Source: Bacillota bacterium | Lineage (GTDB): Bacteria; Actinomycetota; Aquicultoria; Aquicultorales; Aquicultoraceae | NCBI GenBank assembly: GCA_023511485.1 | Contig: JAIMBH010000003.1 | Span: forward strand, 1 to 64,000 | Length of the DNA: 64,000 nt | Reading direction: 5' to 3' | Shown: positions 1 through 8,664 of the stretch, in pieces | Numbering within the stretch: the first letter of the stretch is position 1 | Layout: the number at the start of each line of letters is the position of its first letter | Program-made: the position numbers and the translations under genes | The notes under the pieces: generated by a model | Told to the model about the DNA's origin: nothing | The model's input: only the letters and a program-made list of their open reading frames with translations | Database searches by the model: none

Positions 1-96
1 GCCAAAGTCGGCCTCTTTTTAGTTGAAAGCCTTGCTAAAAAGCGGTTAAATTTAATAGAGCGTTTTTGAAAAGTTATTTACGGGAGAGGTTATACC

Positions 97-1008
97 TTGA
101 TCTTTCTACAGATATTGCAAATATTTCGCAATCTTGCCGCAAATACGCTCCCGCTATTTATTATAGCACTTACATTATCAGCCGTATTGGCTGAATATTT
201 CCCGCTACGTTCATTAGATAACTTGCAAAAGCAGATCGGCAAGCGCTCTATTTTATTTACGGGCCTTTTTGGGGCGCTAATGCCGGCAACGCCGGCCCTT
301 CGTGTCCTAATGGCGGAATATGCCAGGCAAGGCGGTGCAGGTTGGGCACCCATACTCACCTTCATTGCCGCTGCTGGCGCGGGTGCCCCCGCGCTTCTTA
401 TGACAACTGCTGTCGGCTTGCCGGTAGCTTTCTTAAGATTGATACTCTCCGTTTTGTTTGCTTATTTTTTGGGGGTTACAGCCATGCGGTTTATGCAGCC
501 ACAACTTAATGCTGCTTATATTGAGTCTGACCTCGAGATGCTATGCGATAGAGAATTCTGCGAATTGCCAACAAGCGGTATAACGAAGCTGGGCACAATA
601 GTAGAGGCAAAAAATATATGGGTCAATTTTCTGAACCTGGCAAGAGTTACGCTTCCCTGGATGATTTTAAGCCTCTTGCTTGCGTCGATTGTAAGCACGG
701 CTGTATCTGGTGAAGCAGCTAGGTCGGTATTTAGTGGCCCGTTTGCACCTTTTAAAGCTGCCCTACTCGGTATACCATTTTATTTCGCCTGCGGGACGGA
801 TGTGCCGCTTATATATGTTCTTTTAAAAAAAGGAGTAGATCTAGCAGTCGTTGTTTCGCTAATGTTGGCTGCTCCCCTTGTTAACTTTCCAGTTTTTTTG
901 GCGGCAGGTAGGTGGCTGGGTTATAGATATGCTTTTGCTATTGTATCTTTCTTTTGGCTGCTTTCTTCAGCCATCGGTGTGTTCTTAAAATTAATAAGCC
1001 TTAAGTGA
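97..1008 (+). CDS. Predicted permease, DUF318/ArsP-like
   Basis: Polytopic membrane protein of 303 residues with about eight hydrophobic segments. It has the two-fold layout of the DUF318 (ArsP-type) permeases: a first half-motif GALMPATPALRVLM near residues 58-71 and a second half-motif starting CGTDVPLIYVLLKKG and running into an AAPLVNFPVF segment near residues 230-265. Family members export organoarsenicals or other small solutes, but the paired cysteines of true ArsP are not visible; only one Cys remains in the second motif, so the substrate is unknown. The start is TTG at 97, chosen because GGGAGAGG lies 8 bases upstream. It is followed by an independently expressed protease gene. Confidence 0.7.
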   Translation: MIFLQILQIFRNLAANTLPLFIIALTLSAVLAEYFPLRSLDNLQKQIGKRSILFTGLFGALMPATPALRVLMAEYARQGGAGWAPILTFIAAAGAGAPALLMTTAVGLPVAFLRLILSVLFAYFLGVTAMRFMQPQLNAAYIESDLEMLCDREFCELPTSGITKLGTIVEAKNIWVNFLNLARVTLPWMILSLLLASIVSTAVSGEAARSVFSGPFAPFKAALLGIPFYFACGTDVPLIYVLLKKGVDLAVVVSLMLAAPLVNFPVFLAAGRWLGYRYAFAIVSFFWLLSSAIGVFLKLISLK

Positions 1009-1102
1009 TATGATTTTCTAATATACCCACTACTCTTCAAAGGAGACAAGCGTAAAATACATAAATACAACATGAAGTAGATTCATTTCATAGGAGGTAT
1101 AA

Positions 1103-2422
1103 ATGCGAATAACAGCTAAGCTGGCTGATAAGATTTCAATCGTAAAGCCCGAAGAGTTAATAAACGTTATAATTAAACTGCGTGTTTTTGACCGGGAGCT
1201 TGTTTCAGAGCTTCTAATACGTCCCCATGTAAGTATCCGTCAGGTTATTGGAATGGCAAAGGCGATCGCTCTTGCAATTCCCGCCGGTGAGATCGAAAAG
1301 ATCGCAGCAGAGCCGTGGATTGAGCGGATTGAAGAAGACGAGAAGGTTTATGCTGTTCTTGATGAATCGGTTCAGATGATTGGCGCACCATCTGCCTGGG
1401 ATTTTGGTTTTTCTGGTAAGAAAGTTAAGCTTGCCATTATTGATACGGGGATAGATAGGCGACATCCCGATTTTGCAAATCGCATCATTGCCATAAATGA
1501 CTTTACGCTCGAGGGGTTTAAGGACAGCAATGGGCATGGAAGCCACGTTACCGGCATTGCTGCAGGAAGCGGTGTGGCCTCCGGGGGCCGCTACAAGGGC
1601 ATTGCTCCTGACGCTCTAATAATTGCGGGCAAAGTCCTGCAAGCTGATGGGACTGGGCGGATGAGCGATGTCATGGCCGCTGTGGAGTGGGCCGTAAATC
1701 TTGGGGCCGACATAATCAATCTTTCACTAAGCACAGGTGAGCCGTCTGACGGCAATGATGGGTTATGCGAGATATGCGATATGGCGGTTGAAGCAGGCGT
1801 AGTTGTTTGTGCCGCTGCTGGAAACGAGGGCCCTGATAGAAGAACTATCGGCAGCCCTGCCGCCGCGCGACGCGTGATAGCAGTTGGAGCTGCCACAGCT
1901 AACGGGCTTGTTGCGGAGTTTTCATCACGGGGGCCAACGGCCGATGATCGCTTAAAGCCAGAGCTTGTTGCTCCAGGGGTAGATATAATTTCAGTGCGCG
2001 CCAAAGGCACGAGGGCCGGAAAGCCGCTTGATGCCAATTATACATCTGCAACCGGAACCAGTATGGCAGTACCGCATGTAAGTGGCGTTGCGGCCCTGCT
2101 CCTTGAGGCCAATAGAAAAGCCTCGCCGCAACTTATAAAAGAGGCACTTCTTCATACAGCAACAGATCTTGAAGTTGACGATTATGCACAGGGCGCAGGA
2201 ATGCTTGCAGCCGAACCGGCATTGCGCTATGTGCAGACCCATGAAAATCCTCCTGAGCCGATTGATCAGTCACCGCCACGATCGGCTTCACTTATGCTGC
2301 TGGCAGGTCTATACGAGACATTTTCTGCGAACAGGCGCATAGGAAGGTCTAGAGCTAGGGTTGCGGCAGGCGAGAGCACGGATTCCCTTAATGAAGAGCC
2401 TGAAGCGTCGTTTCTGGATTAA
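1103..2422 (+). CDS. Subtilisin-like serine protease (family S8)
   Basis: A 439-residue S8 peptidase. Residues 1-90 resemble an I9-type propeptide/inhibitor domain. The catalytic triad is visible: Asp114 (AIIDTGID), His145 (NGHGSHVTGIAAG) and Ser320 (TGTSMAVPHVSG), with oxyanion Asn241 (AAAGNEGP). No signal peptide or membrane segment is visible, so it may act inside the cell like intracellular subtilisins, or leave by a route not seen here. The tail after about residue 380 is low in hydrophobics and probably disordered. ATG start with AGGAGG 5 bases upstream. A hairpin terminator follows at 2506-2538, so it appears monocistronic. Confidence 0.92.
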   Translation: MRITAKLADKISIVKPEELINVIIKLRVFDRELVSELLIRPHVSIRQVIGMAKAIALAIPAGEIEKIAAEPWIERIEEDEKVYAVLDESVQMIGAPSAWDFGFSGKKVKLAIIDTGIDRRHPDFANRIIAINDFTLEGFKDSNGHGSHVTGIAAGSGVASGGRYKGIAPDALIIAGKVLQADGTGRMSDVMAAVEWAVNLGADIINLSLSTGEPSDGNDGLCEICDMAVEAGVVVCAAAGNEGPDRRTIGSPAAARRVIAVGAATANGLVAEFSSRGPTADDRLKPELVAPGVDIISVRAKGTRAGKPLDANYTSATGTSMAVPHVSGVAALLLEANRKASPQLIKEALLHTATDLEVDDYAQGAGMLAAEPALRYVQTHENPPEPIDQSPPRSASLMLLAGLYETFSANRRIGRSRARVAAGESTDSLNEEPEASFLD

Positions 2423-2505
2423 GTGTCCAAGAATTGCTGGTTGAAATGATTTTTGGAATGATCTAAATGTAGGCAGGGCTTTATCCTACCAGGTAAATAG
2501 AGCGT

Positions 2506-2538
2506 ATAGATGCCCGGCAATTAGGGCATCTATGTTTT
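2506..2538 (+). terminator. Intrinsic terminator after subtilase gene
   Basis: A 10-bp perfect stem, ATAGATGCCC paired with GGGCATCTAT, 8-base loop, followed by GTTTTG. The T run is short, so efficiency is uncertain. Confidence 0.6.
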
Positions 2539-2603
2539 GTAAAACATCTAAGAATAGGTTAAATTAATTCTGCATTTAGTACTTTAGGCAGGGATCTGAA
2601 ACG

Positions 2604-3578
2604 ATAATTGAAGTTGAAAACCTCAGAAAAGAATTTAACGGTATTGAAGCGGTTAAGGGAATCTCTTTTAACGTTGGCCAGGGTGAGGTATTTGGTTTCC
2701 TCGGACCAAACGGTGCTGGAAAAACAACGACTATCAATATGCTCTGTACACTTCTTAAGCCCACGGCCGGACGTGCCACTGTAGACGGTTTTGATGTCTC
2801 AAGGGAAAGGCTTTCAGTGCGAAAATCCATCGGGCTTGTTTTTCAGGAACCCAGCCTTGATGAGAGACTTACGGCACTTGAGAACCTGCGGTTTCACGCT
2901 ATGATATATGGCGTACCTAAATCCGACCGCAACAGGCGCATCCCGGAGGTGCTCGAGCTAGTTGAGCTTGCTGGCAGGCAAAACGACCCAGTAAAGACGT
3001 TTTCCGGTGGCATGAAAAGAAGGCTTGAGCTTGCACGGGGTCTTCTGCATCGCCCAAAAGTCCTCTTTCTTGACGAGCCAACACTGGGGCTCGACCCGCA
3101 GACAAGGCACTATATATGGGACTATGTCAACCAGCTTAAAATTGAGGAGGGGCTCTCCATCTTTCTTACGACCCATTATATGGATGAGGCAGAGAATTGC
3201 GACCGCATTGCCATTATAGACCACGGCTTTCTCATTGCAATCGATACGCCGGAGGTGCTCAAAGAAAGCATTGGCGGCGAGGTTATCATGCTGACAACTA
3301 GAGACAATAAAAAGGCGGCTGCTGAGATAAAAGATAAATTTGGCATCTCCTGCATCGAGATAAATGGTGAGCTTTCGCTTCAAACCACAGACGGCAACCA
3401 CTTTATGCCCAAGTTGGTTAGAGGGCTTGAGACCGAGGTCTTCTCGATCTCGCTTAGGAAACCTACGCTTGAAGATGTCTTCCTTAAAATGACTGGGCGG
3501 AGAATTAGAGACGAGAAGGTGGAAGGAATCGACCAGGCTAAGACGCGGATGCGGGCAAAAAGGGGGCGTACAAGATGA
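2604..3578 (+). CDS. ABC transporter ATPase (DrrA/ABC-2 type), start codon ATA?
   Basis: ATP-binding subunit of an ABC-2 exporter. Walker A is FGFLGPNGAGKTTTIN near residues 34-49, the signature is FSGGMKRRLELARG, Walker B is VLFLDEPTLGLD, and the H-loop is TTHYMDEAE. The C-terminal 90 residues match the DrrA-type extension (LRKPTLEDVFLKMTGR). The first ATG in frame is at 2739, inside the domain, after Walker A. The conserved N-terminus runs back in frame to a stop at 2577, yet this stretch has no ATG, GTG or TTG. The most family-like start is ATA at 2604, giving MIEVENL, with GGCAGGGA 9 bases upstream. Its stop overlaps the next gene by ATGA, showing a two-gene operon with the permease. Confidence 0.85.
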   Translation: MIEVENLRKEFNGIEAVKGISFNVGQGEVFGFLGPNGAGKTTTINMLCTLLKPTAGRATVDGFDVSRERLSVRKSIGLVFQEPSLDERLTALENLRFHAMIYGVPKSDRNRRIPEVLELVELAGRQNDPVKTFSGGMKRRLELARGLLHRPKVLFLDEPTLGLDPQTRHYIWDYVNQLKIEEGLSIFLTTHYMDEAENCDRIAIIDHGFLIAIDTPEVLKESIGGEVIMLTTRDNKKAAAEIKDKFGISCIEINGELSLQTTDGNHFMPKLVRGLETEVFSISLRKPTLEDVFLKMTGRRIRDEKVEGIDQAKTRMRAKRGRTR

Positions 3579-4354
3579 GAGTCGCCCTCATGGGTATCTA
3601 CACCCTTTGGCTGCGAGACATAACCCGTTTCTTGAAGGATAAACCAAGGATTGTGAGCTCGGCGGCACAGCCGCTGCTTTGGCTGTTTGTCCTGGGCATG
3701 GGTATTTCCACAGCTTTTATGCGCGGCGGGAACGGCAGTCCTGAATATCTTCGCTTTATCTACCCGGGCATCATCTCGATGTCGGTTCTTTTTACATCGA
3801 TATTTTCTGCCGTCTCCATCATTTGGGACCGTGAGTTTGGCTTCTTAAAAGAGGTCCTGGTAGCACCGATACCACGCTGGTCGGTCGCAGTTGGGCGCGC
3901 TCTTGGCGGAAGTACGGTTGCGGTCTTGCAGGGTGCGATAATACTTCTGTTTGCACCGGTAGTTCACGTATCCTTTGGTGTACTACAACTGTTGGGCGCG
4001 TTTTTGATTATGTTTATAATTGCGTTTTCGATGACATCATTTGGCATTTTAGTCGCTGCGCGTATGCAGACTCACGAGGGATTTCAGGTAATCATGAACT
4101 TTATTCTTCTGCCGATGTTTTTCCTCTCGGGAGCGATGTTTCCCGTTGGGAAACGACTTCCCATCTGGATGCAGGCACTTGTGCGCATCGATCCCTTAAG
4201 CTATGGAGTCGATGCCCTAAGGCAGACACTGGTTGGAAAGAATGTACTGGCAGGCATAGGGTCTTTTCCGATCTGGCTTGACCTTTTGATCATCGTCTGT
4301 TTCGGTGCAGTTATGCTAACCATCGGAGCCTACTACTTCGAGAAGACCGAGTAA
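3575..4354 (+). CDS. ABC-2 type transporter permease
   Basis: A 259-residue integral membrane protein with six predicted hydrophobic segments, of the ABC-2/DrrB class: an N-terminal cytoplasmic segment, the region around FGFLKEVLVAPIPRWSVAVG, and the C-terminal PLSYGVDALRQ motif typical of the family. It forms the channel for the ATPase encoded just upstream, whose stop overlaps this start (ATGA). Such pairs export lipids, drugs or glycans; nothing nearby fixes the substrate. ATG is the only suitable start. Confidence 0.88.
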   Translation: MRVALMGIYTLWLRDITRFLKDKPRIVSSAAQPLLWLFVLGMGISTAFMRGGNGSPEYLRFIYPGIISMSVLFTSIFSAVSIIWDREFGFLKEVLVAPIPRWSVAVGRALGGSTVAVLQGAIILLFAPVVHVSFGVLQLLGAFLIMFIIAFSMTSFGILVAARMQTHEGFQVIMNFILLPMFFLSGAMFPVGKRLPIWMQALVRIDPLSYGVDALRQTLVGKNVLAGIGSFPIWLDLLIIVCFGAVMLTIGAYYFEKTE

Positions 4355-4442
4355 TCACCAAATCAAAATAAGCTAACATTGACTAAAAGCAGGTACAAGA
4401 TTATCATTGCTATATCTTTTGGGTAACGCAAAGGGATGAGCT

Positions 4443-5129
4443 ATGTACGTAGTCATAGGCGGATGCGGCCGTGTAGGTGCTCAGCTAGCAACTATGCTCT
4501 CAGATGACGGTCACAACGTGGTTGTAATTGATGCCAATCCAGGTTCATTTCGCCGGCTGGGGGCTAGTTTTAACGGTTTAACAGTTGTGGGAAACGGTTT
4601 TGACGAGCAGGTTCTTGAGAAGGCGGGAATAAAAAACGCCGATATTTTTGTGGCGGTCACCAATTTAGACAACGCCAATATAATGGCAGGTCAAGTAGCC
4701 AAGAAGCTCTTCGATGTTCCTAAGGTCATATCGAGAGTCTATTACCCGGATAGAGAAAAAACATACCATAAACTTGGCTTAGAGACTGTCTGTGGAACAA
4801 CCCTGGTTGCTCGAAGGATTAGGAACTTGGTGCTGGGAAGAGAGCTTGTTTCTGAGGTCGAGCTTGACTTAAACTCACAAATCATCGAGCTGAAAGCCGT
4901 CCCGGCTATCATTGGCAAGAGGGTCGCAGACATAGAAATCGCGGGCGAGTTTAGACCGGCGATCATCATCAGAGAAGGGAAAAGCATAGTTGTTTCAGCC
5001 GATACCAAGATCGCAGCCGGCGACCTGATAATCGCTGCTATAAGCTCTCGTGCGGTTGAGAAGCTATCGAAGCTTTACGGCGTGGACATATACGTGAATG
5101 AGCCGGAATGGTTCTCATGCCCTGTCTAA
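4443..5129 (+). CDS. trkA: TrkA-family potassium uptake regulator (first copy)
   Basis: A 228-residue RCK protein. The Rossmann nucleotide-binding fold begins at residue 1 with VVIGGCGRVGAQLA (GxGxxG), the acidic end of strand 2 is VVVIDAN, and a TrkA-C domain fills roughly residues 140-220. Such proteins bind NAD(H) or ATP on the cytoplasmic face and gate the TrkH/KtrB channel. A second, related copy follows 16 bases downstream and TrkH follows that, so this is one trk operon. The two copies differ enough to suggest a heteromeric gating ring, or two half-units replacing one long TrkA; that is inference. Confidence 0.9.
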   Translation: MYVVIGGCGRVGAQLATMLSDDGHNVVVIDANPGSFRRLGASFNGLTVVGNGFDEQVLEKAGIKNADIFVAVTNLDNANIMAGQVAKKLFDVPKVISRVYYPDREKTYHKLGLETVCGTTLVARRIRNLVLGRELVSEVELDLNSQIIELKAVPAIIGKRVADIEIAGEFRPAIIIREGKSIVVSADTKIAAGDLIIAAISSRAVEKLSKLYGVDIYVNEPEWFSCPV

Positions 5130-5145
5130 CTAATAAGGTGAAGAT

Positions 5146-5808
5146 ATGTATATTATTATTGGGGGCGGCGGAAAAGTCGGAGCTGCACTTGGGCGAAAGC
5201 TATCAAAAAGAGGACATGCCGTCGTCTTGGTTGAGAAGAATGAAGAGAAGTGCAAGCGACTTGCAGTTGAGAACGACGATATACTTGTAATAAATGGTGA
5301 TGCCTGCGACGTTCGGTACATGGAAGAAGCTGGCGCAGAGCGGGCAGATGTGCTTGCCGCTGTGACCGGAGACGACGATGACAATCTTGTCATGTGCCAA
5401 CTTGCTCTGGAAGGCTTCCATATCCCTAAAGCTGTTGCCCGGGTAAACGATCCAAGAAACGAGCGCATATTTCATGCACTTGGCATTAATGCACTTTCAA
5501 GCACCACCATAATAACTCGCCTTATTGAAGAAGAGGCGACCATTGGAGACATAGTCACCCTCCAGGCACTCAAAAAGGGCAATCTGGTCTTGGTTGAGAT
5601 GGACCTCCCTAGCGATACTCCTGTGAGCGGAAAAAAGATCATGGACGTAAAACTTCCCAAAGAGATCGTCCTGGTATCCATCATTCGAAACGAAGAGGTA
5701 ATCATCCCCAGGGGAAACACTATCATCAGTGCTGGGGACTCGATAATCGCTGTTACCAGTCCAGATAAGGAGCAGGTATTAAGGGATATTTTAACCGGCG
5801 CGAGGTAG
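5146..5808 (+). CDS. trkA: TrkA-family potassium uptake regulator (second copy)
   Basis: A 220-residue RCK protein starting MYIIIGGGGKVGAALG, with a GxGxxG nucleotide site, VLVEKNEEKC at the end of strand 2, and a TrkA-C domain after about residue 135 (PVSGKKIMDVKLP). It lies between the first TrkA gene and a 43-codon membrane peptide gene, with 16 and 3 base gaps. ATG start with AAGGTGA about 6 bases upstream. Role: gating subunit of the Trk K+ system encoded by the downstream trkH. Confidence 0.9.
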   Translation: MYIIIGGGGKVGAALGRKLSKRGHAVVLVEKNEEKCKRLAVENDDILVINGDACDVRYMEEAGAERADVLAAVTGDDDDNLVMCQLALEGFHIPKAVARVNDPRNERIFHALGINALSSTTIITRLIEEEATIGDIVTLQALKKGNLVLVEMDLPSDTPVSGKKIMDVKLPKEIVLVSIIRNEEVIIPRGNTIISAGDSIIAVTSPDKEQVLRDILTGAR

Positions 5809-5811
5809 TTA

Positions 5812-5943
5812 ATGCCCAAAAAGATCAGCAAGTTAAGTCAAGTCACGCAATGTGTTGCAGGTATAGCAATCGAGGTTTTTTATGCGGTCTTGCTAGCAGC
5901 CGTGGCCTTCGCTATCAGTGCTCTAGTATTGAGGTGGTCTTAG
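5812..5943 (+). CDS. Small single-span membrane protein in trk operon (43 aa)
   Basis: A 43-codon frame fills the exact space between trkA and trkH. It starts with ATG 3 bases after the trkA stop and its TAG directly abuts the GTG start of trkH. The product has a basic N-terminus (MPKKISKLSQ) and one hydrophobic helix, about residues 15-40, ending RWS. Gap-free packing and the clean lysine-helix-arginine layout support a real gene. By analogy with small Kdp/Ktr-associated peptides it may assemble with TrkH, but I recognise no family. Confidence 0.55.
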   Translation: MPKKISKLSQVTQCVAGIAIEVFYAVLLAAVAFAISALVLRWS

Positions 5944-7449
5944 GTGTTTCTTGTTAGGCCAAGGCTGGTAGATTTTAAAATAATCGGCTACTACCTGGGA
6001 AAGATCATTCTGGGTATTGGCTATATGATGGCTATTCCGCTTTTTATCTCCCTTTTTAATCAGGAGTGGGCGTCAGCGCTAGATTTTGTTATCGGGGTTG
6101 GCCTTTCCCTTTCAATTGGCTATCTTCTGCTTTTAGTCTGCAGAACTGGGCGGGATATTGGCTGGATCCATGGCGTTTTAGTCGTACCGGTTGCCTGGCT
6201 TGCCGCAATGGTTTTAGGAGCAGTTCCCCTTTATCTAAGCGGGCATTTTTTGTCGTTTCTCGATGCGTTGTTTGACACGATGAGCGGCTTTGCCACCACT
6301 GGCCTCACGCTTATTCAAGATCTGGATCACCTATCTTACGGACATAACTTTTGGCGGCACCTTACGATGTTTATCGGCGGGCAGGGGATAGTCGTTATCA
6401 CGATCACTCTTATCGCCGGTGGTGCATCGGGTATCTATGGTATGTATATAGGGGAGGCACGTGAAGAAAAGATATTGCCGAACCTCGTGCAAACGGCGCG
6501 AGTTATCTGGCTCGTAAGCTTTATATTTCTTGGCACTGGGACGATCACACTGTGGCTGGTTGGATGGCAAGCCGGTATGCCCCCGCTAAGGGCGTTGTTT
6601 CACGGCATGATGGTATTCATGGCTGCGTTTGATACCGGTGGATTTTCCCCGCAGTCGCAAAGCATCCTCTATTACCACAGCATCGCGTACGAGTTCGCAA
6701 CGATACCTTTCATGGTTGCTGGTGCCCTCAACTTTGCTCTACACTATGCGCTTTTTACCGGCAACCACCGTGAGATATTCAAAAATGCTGAGACGCTCAC
6801 CCTAGCTATAACGATTGCGCTGCTCTTTGCTTTGACTGCAGGAGGTCTTTCGCAACTGGGTGTGTACGGGGATACGGTGTCGCTGTTTAGAAGAGGTTTT
6901 TATCAAATCATATCCGCGCATACCGGAACCGGTTTTATGACTATATACGGAGCGCAGTTCCCCAATCTCTGGGGGCCATTTGCAATGCTGGGGGTGGCCT
7001 TTGCTATGGGTCTTGGAGCGAGCGCCGGATCAACCGCGGGCGGCATAAAGGCGTTAAGGGTTGTGACGATGTGGAAGTCCTTCGTTTTAGAAATCAAAAG
7101 AATGGTTCTGCCACCATCAGCAGTTATAGTTGAAAAATACCATCACTTAAAGGAGAACGTTATTGAGGAGAGGCTTCTTTTGAATGCATTCTTTATCAGC
7201 TCTGCTTATATTTTAACCTACGTGTCGGGCGGTGTGATTGGCACTTACTTAGGATATCCATTCGTCAACTCCCTCTTTGAGTCGATCTCAGCTGCGGCAA
7301 ATGTTGGTTTGACATCCGGAGTTACCGCTCCAAGTATGCCGGATGCACTCAAGGTCGTCTACATCATCGAGATGTGGGTGGGCCGTCTTGAGTTTTTATC
7401 TATCATGGCTCTGGTAGGTTATGCGCTGTCGGTGGTGAGGGGTAAATGA
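5944..7449 (+). CDS. trkH: TrkH-family potassium channel subunit
   Basis: A 501-residue polytopic protein, the ion-conducting subunit of Trk K+ uptake. Four pore-loop repeats with the selectivity glycine are visible: GFATTGLTL, AAFDTGGFS, AHTGTGFMT and AANVGLTSG. The GASAGSTAGGIKALR segment is the conserved intracellular-loop region. GTG start directly after the stop of the small membrane peptide. Its end overlaps the next gene by ATGA. Together with the two TrkA proteins it makes a complete K+ uptake system. Confidence 0.95.
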   Translation: MFLVRPRLVDFKIIGYYLGKIILGIGYMMAIPLFISLFNQEWASALDFVIGVGLSLSIGYLLLLVCRTGRDIGWIHGVLVVPVAWLAAMVLGAVPLYLSGHFLSFLDALFDTMSGFATTGLTLIQDLDHLSYGHNFWRHLTMFIGGQGIVVITITLIAGGASGIYGMYIGEAREEKILPNLVQTARVIWLVSFIFLGTGTITLWLVGWQAGMPPLRALFHGMMVFMAAFDTGGFSPQSQSILYYHSIAYEFATIPFMVAGALNFALHYALFTGNHREIFKNAETLTLAITIALLFALTAGGLSQLGVYGDTVSLFRRGFYQIISAHTGTGFMTIYGAQFPNLWGPFAMLGVAFAMGLGASAGSTAGGIKALRVVTMWKSFVLEIKRMVLPPSAVIVEKYHHLKENVIEERLLLNAFFISSAYILTYVSGGVIGTYLGYPFVNSLFESISAAANVGLTSGVTAPSMPDALKVVYIIEMWVGRLEFLSIMALVGYALSVVRGK

Positions 7450-7964
7450 TCCGTGTGTTGGTTAAGGTACTGCTTGTTATAATGATTCTCTTTGCGCTTG
7501 AGTTGCCGGCATATGGCTTGACTTCGAGCACCGAACTTCTAGAAGATGGGAAGAAGTATACGGGCAAGAGAATTATTTTTCAGGGCGAGGCTATAGGCGA
7601 TGTCATGAAACGCGGCTCTTACGGGTGGGTGAACCTGCGCGACGAGGAAATTGCCGTCGGCGTCTGGGCACCGGTTGGAATGCTTGAAAAGATAAAATAC
7701 ACTGGCGACTACGACCACCGAGGCGATACTGTAGAAGTCGAGGGTGTATTCAGCCAGAATTGCAAGGAGCATGAGGGTGAGATCGATATCCATGCCGAGA
7801 GCTTGAAAATCGTTGAAGCAGGAGGCAAGGTGGCTCACTCCGTTGATGTGAAAAAGGTTTTAGTAGGAGGAGCCCTTTCACTGCTAGCCCTAACACTTTT
7901 TACTGTCAACCGTATTCAGAAGAGGCGTACAGTTGGCTTTGTAGGTAGAGGGCTTACAAAATAA
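7446..7964 (+). CDS. Predicted secreted/membrane protein, OB-like, trk-operon member
   Basis: A 172-residue protein with an N-terminal hydrophobic segment (LVKVLLVIMILFALELPAYG) that looks like a signal peptide or anchor, a central domain of about 100 residues (GKKYTGKRIIFQGEAIGD and WVNLRDEEIAVGVW) that looks like an OB fold, and a second hydrophobic helix near residues 140-158. The ATGA overlap with trkH ties it to the potassium operon. No catalytic motif is visible; function unknown. Confidence 0.7.
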   Translation: MIRVLVKVLLVIMILFALELPAYGLTSSTELLEDGKKYTGKRIIFQGEAIGDVMKRGSYGWVNLRDEEIAVGVWAPVGMLEKIKYTGDYDHRGDTVEVEGVFSQNCKEHEGEIDIHAESLKIVEAGGKVAHSVDVKKVLVGGALSLLALTLFTVNRIQKRRTVGFVGRGLTK

Positions 7965-8020
7965 ATCAAGACCTCACATTATCTCGTTTAGAACCAATAA
8001 ACGTATAAAGAGGTCTTAAT

Positions 8021-8152
8021 ATGGAAAACATTATTAATTCTATCTGCAGGCCACTAGAAGATGGAGAGTCTAAATCTTCTGCTTTACGGCTGTTACAAGC
8101 CACATGGCAAGCATCCATGGGTCAATGTTTTGCGAGACGGCGCTTAGGTTAA
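8021..8152 (+). CDS. Possible small ORF, 43 aa
   Basis: ATG with AAAGAGG about 7 bases upstream, reading 43 codons to TAA, beginning MENIINSICRPLEDGESKSS. The ribosome site sits in the right arm of a stem-loop (7969-8017). No hydrophobic segment and no known family. Coding status is uncertain; the upstream stem-loop may simply be the trk terminator. Confidence 0.25.
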   Translation: MENIINSICRPLEDGESKSSALRLLQATWQASMGQCFARRRLG

Positions 8153-8219
8153 GGGCATTTGCATAAACCGATGAGATGTACCTACAAATTGTTAAGAGTA
8201 ACCGCACAGTTGTCACTTC

Positions 8220-8248
8220 TTAACAGATACGGGCGAATCGGGTATAAT
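8220..8248 (+). promoter_or_regulatory. Sigma-70 type promoter for tRNA-Gly
   Basis: -35 TTAACA at 8220-8225 and -10 TATAAT at 8243-8248, separated by 17 bases. Predicted start near 8255, about 83 bases before the tRNA. Confidence 0.7.
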
Positions 8249-8337
8249 TCAGATAAAAAGAAGCAAAAACAAGAAACAATGTCGGGATTAAAGTATTTGT
8301 CTGATTTCTTGTTTTAAGTTTTCTAGTTACTGATTGT

Positions 8338-8410
8338 GCGGGCATAGCTCAGTTGGTAGAGCATCAGCTTCCCAAGCTGAGGGCCGCGGGTTCGAGTCCC
8401 GTTGCCCGCT
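8338..8410 (+). tRNA. tRNA-Gly (anticodon CCC)
   Basis: Full cloverleaf of 73 bases: acceptor GCGGGCA/TGCCCGC, anticodon stem TCAGC/GCTGA with loop TTCCCAA, T arm GGGTTCGAGTCCC. CCA is not encoded. Confidence 0.95.
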
Positions 8411-8411
8411 C

Positions 8412-8449
8412 AAAATAAACAGCCTCCGAGAGGGGTTGTTTTATTTTAA
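8412..8449 (+). terminator. Terminator after tRNA-Gly
   Basis: Imperfect hairpin AAATAAACAGCCTC / GAGGGGTTGTTTTATTT with loop CGA, ending in a T-rich run. Confidence 0.55.
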
Positions 8450-8664
8450 GTGGGTAACACGATTAGCTTAAGAGATCAACCCCACTCCACCCGTAAATAA
8501 TTTTCTTCGTTAAGAGCATTCTACGCACACCATCCAAGTTTTTGGGTAAATAGATGACAAAAGCGATGCAGTCCATGAGCAAACAAGAAATATTATAACA
8601 ACTGCCAGGTTAAAGTCGCTTTAAGAAAATTTAGTCCAGGGCTTTTGGAAGGGGAGATTGCTTT

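Larger units (their letters stand above)
7965..8337. other. Intergenic region with stem-loop and promoter
   Basis: Between the trk operon and tRNA-Gly. It holds an inverted repeat AAGACCTC (7969-7976) / GAGGTCTT (8010-8017) with a nested CGTTTA/TAAACG pair, a possible 43-codon frame at 8021-8152, the tRNA promoter at 8220-8248, and a further inverted repeat AAAACAAGAAA / TTTCTTGTTTT at about 8266-8316 in the tRNA leader. Confidence 0.6.
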
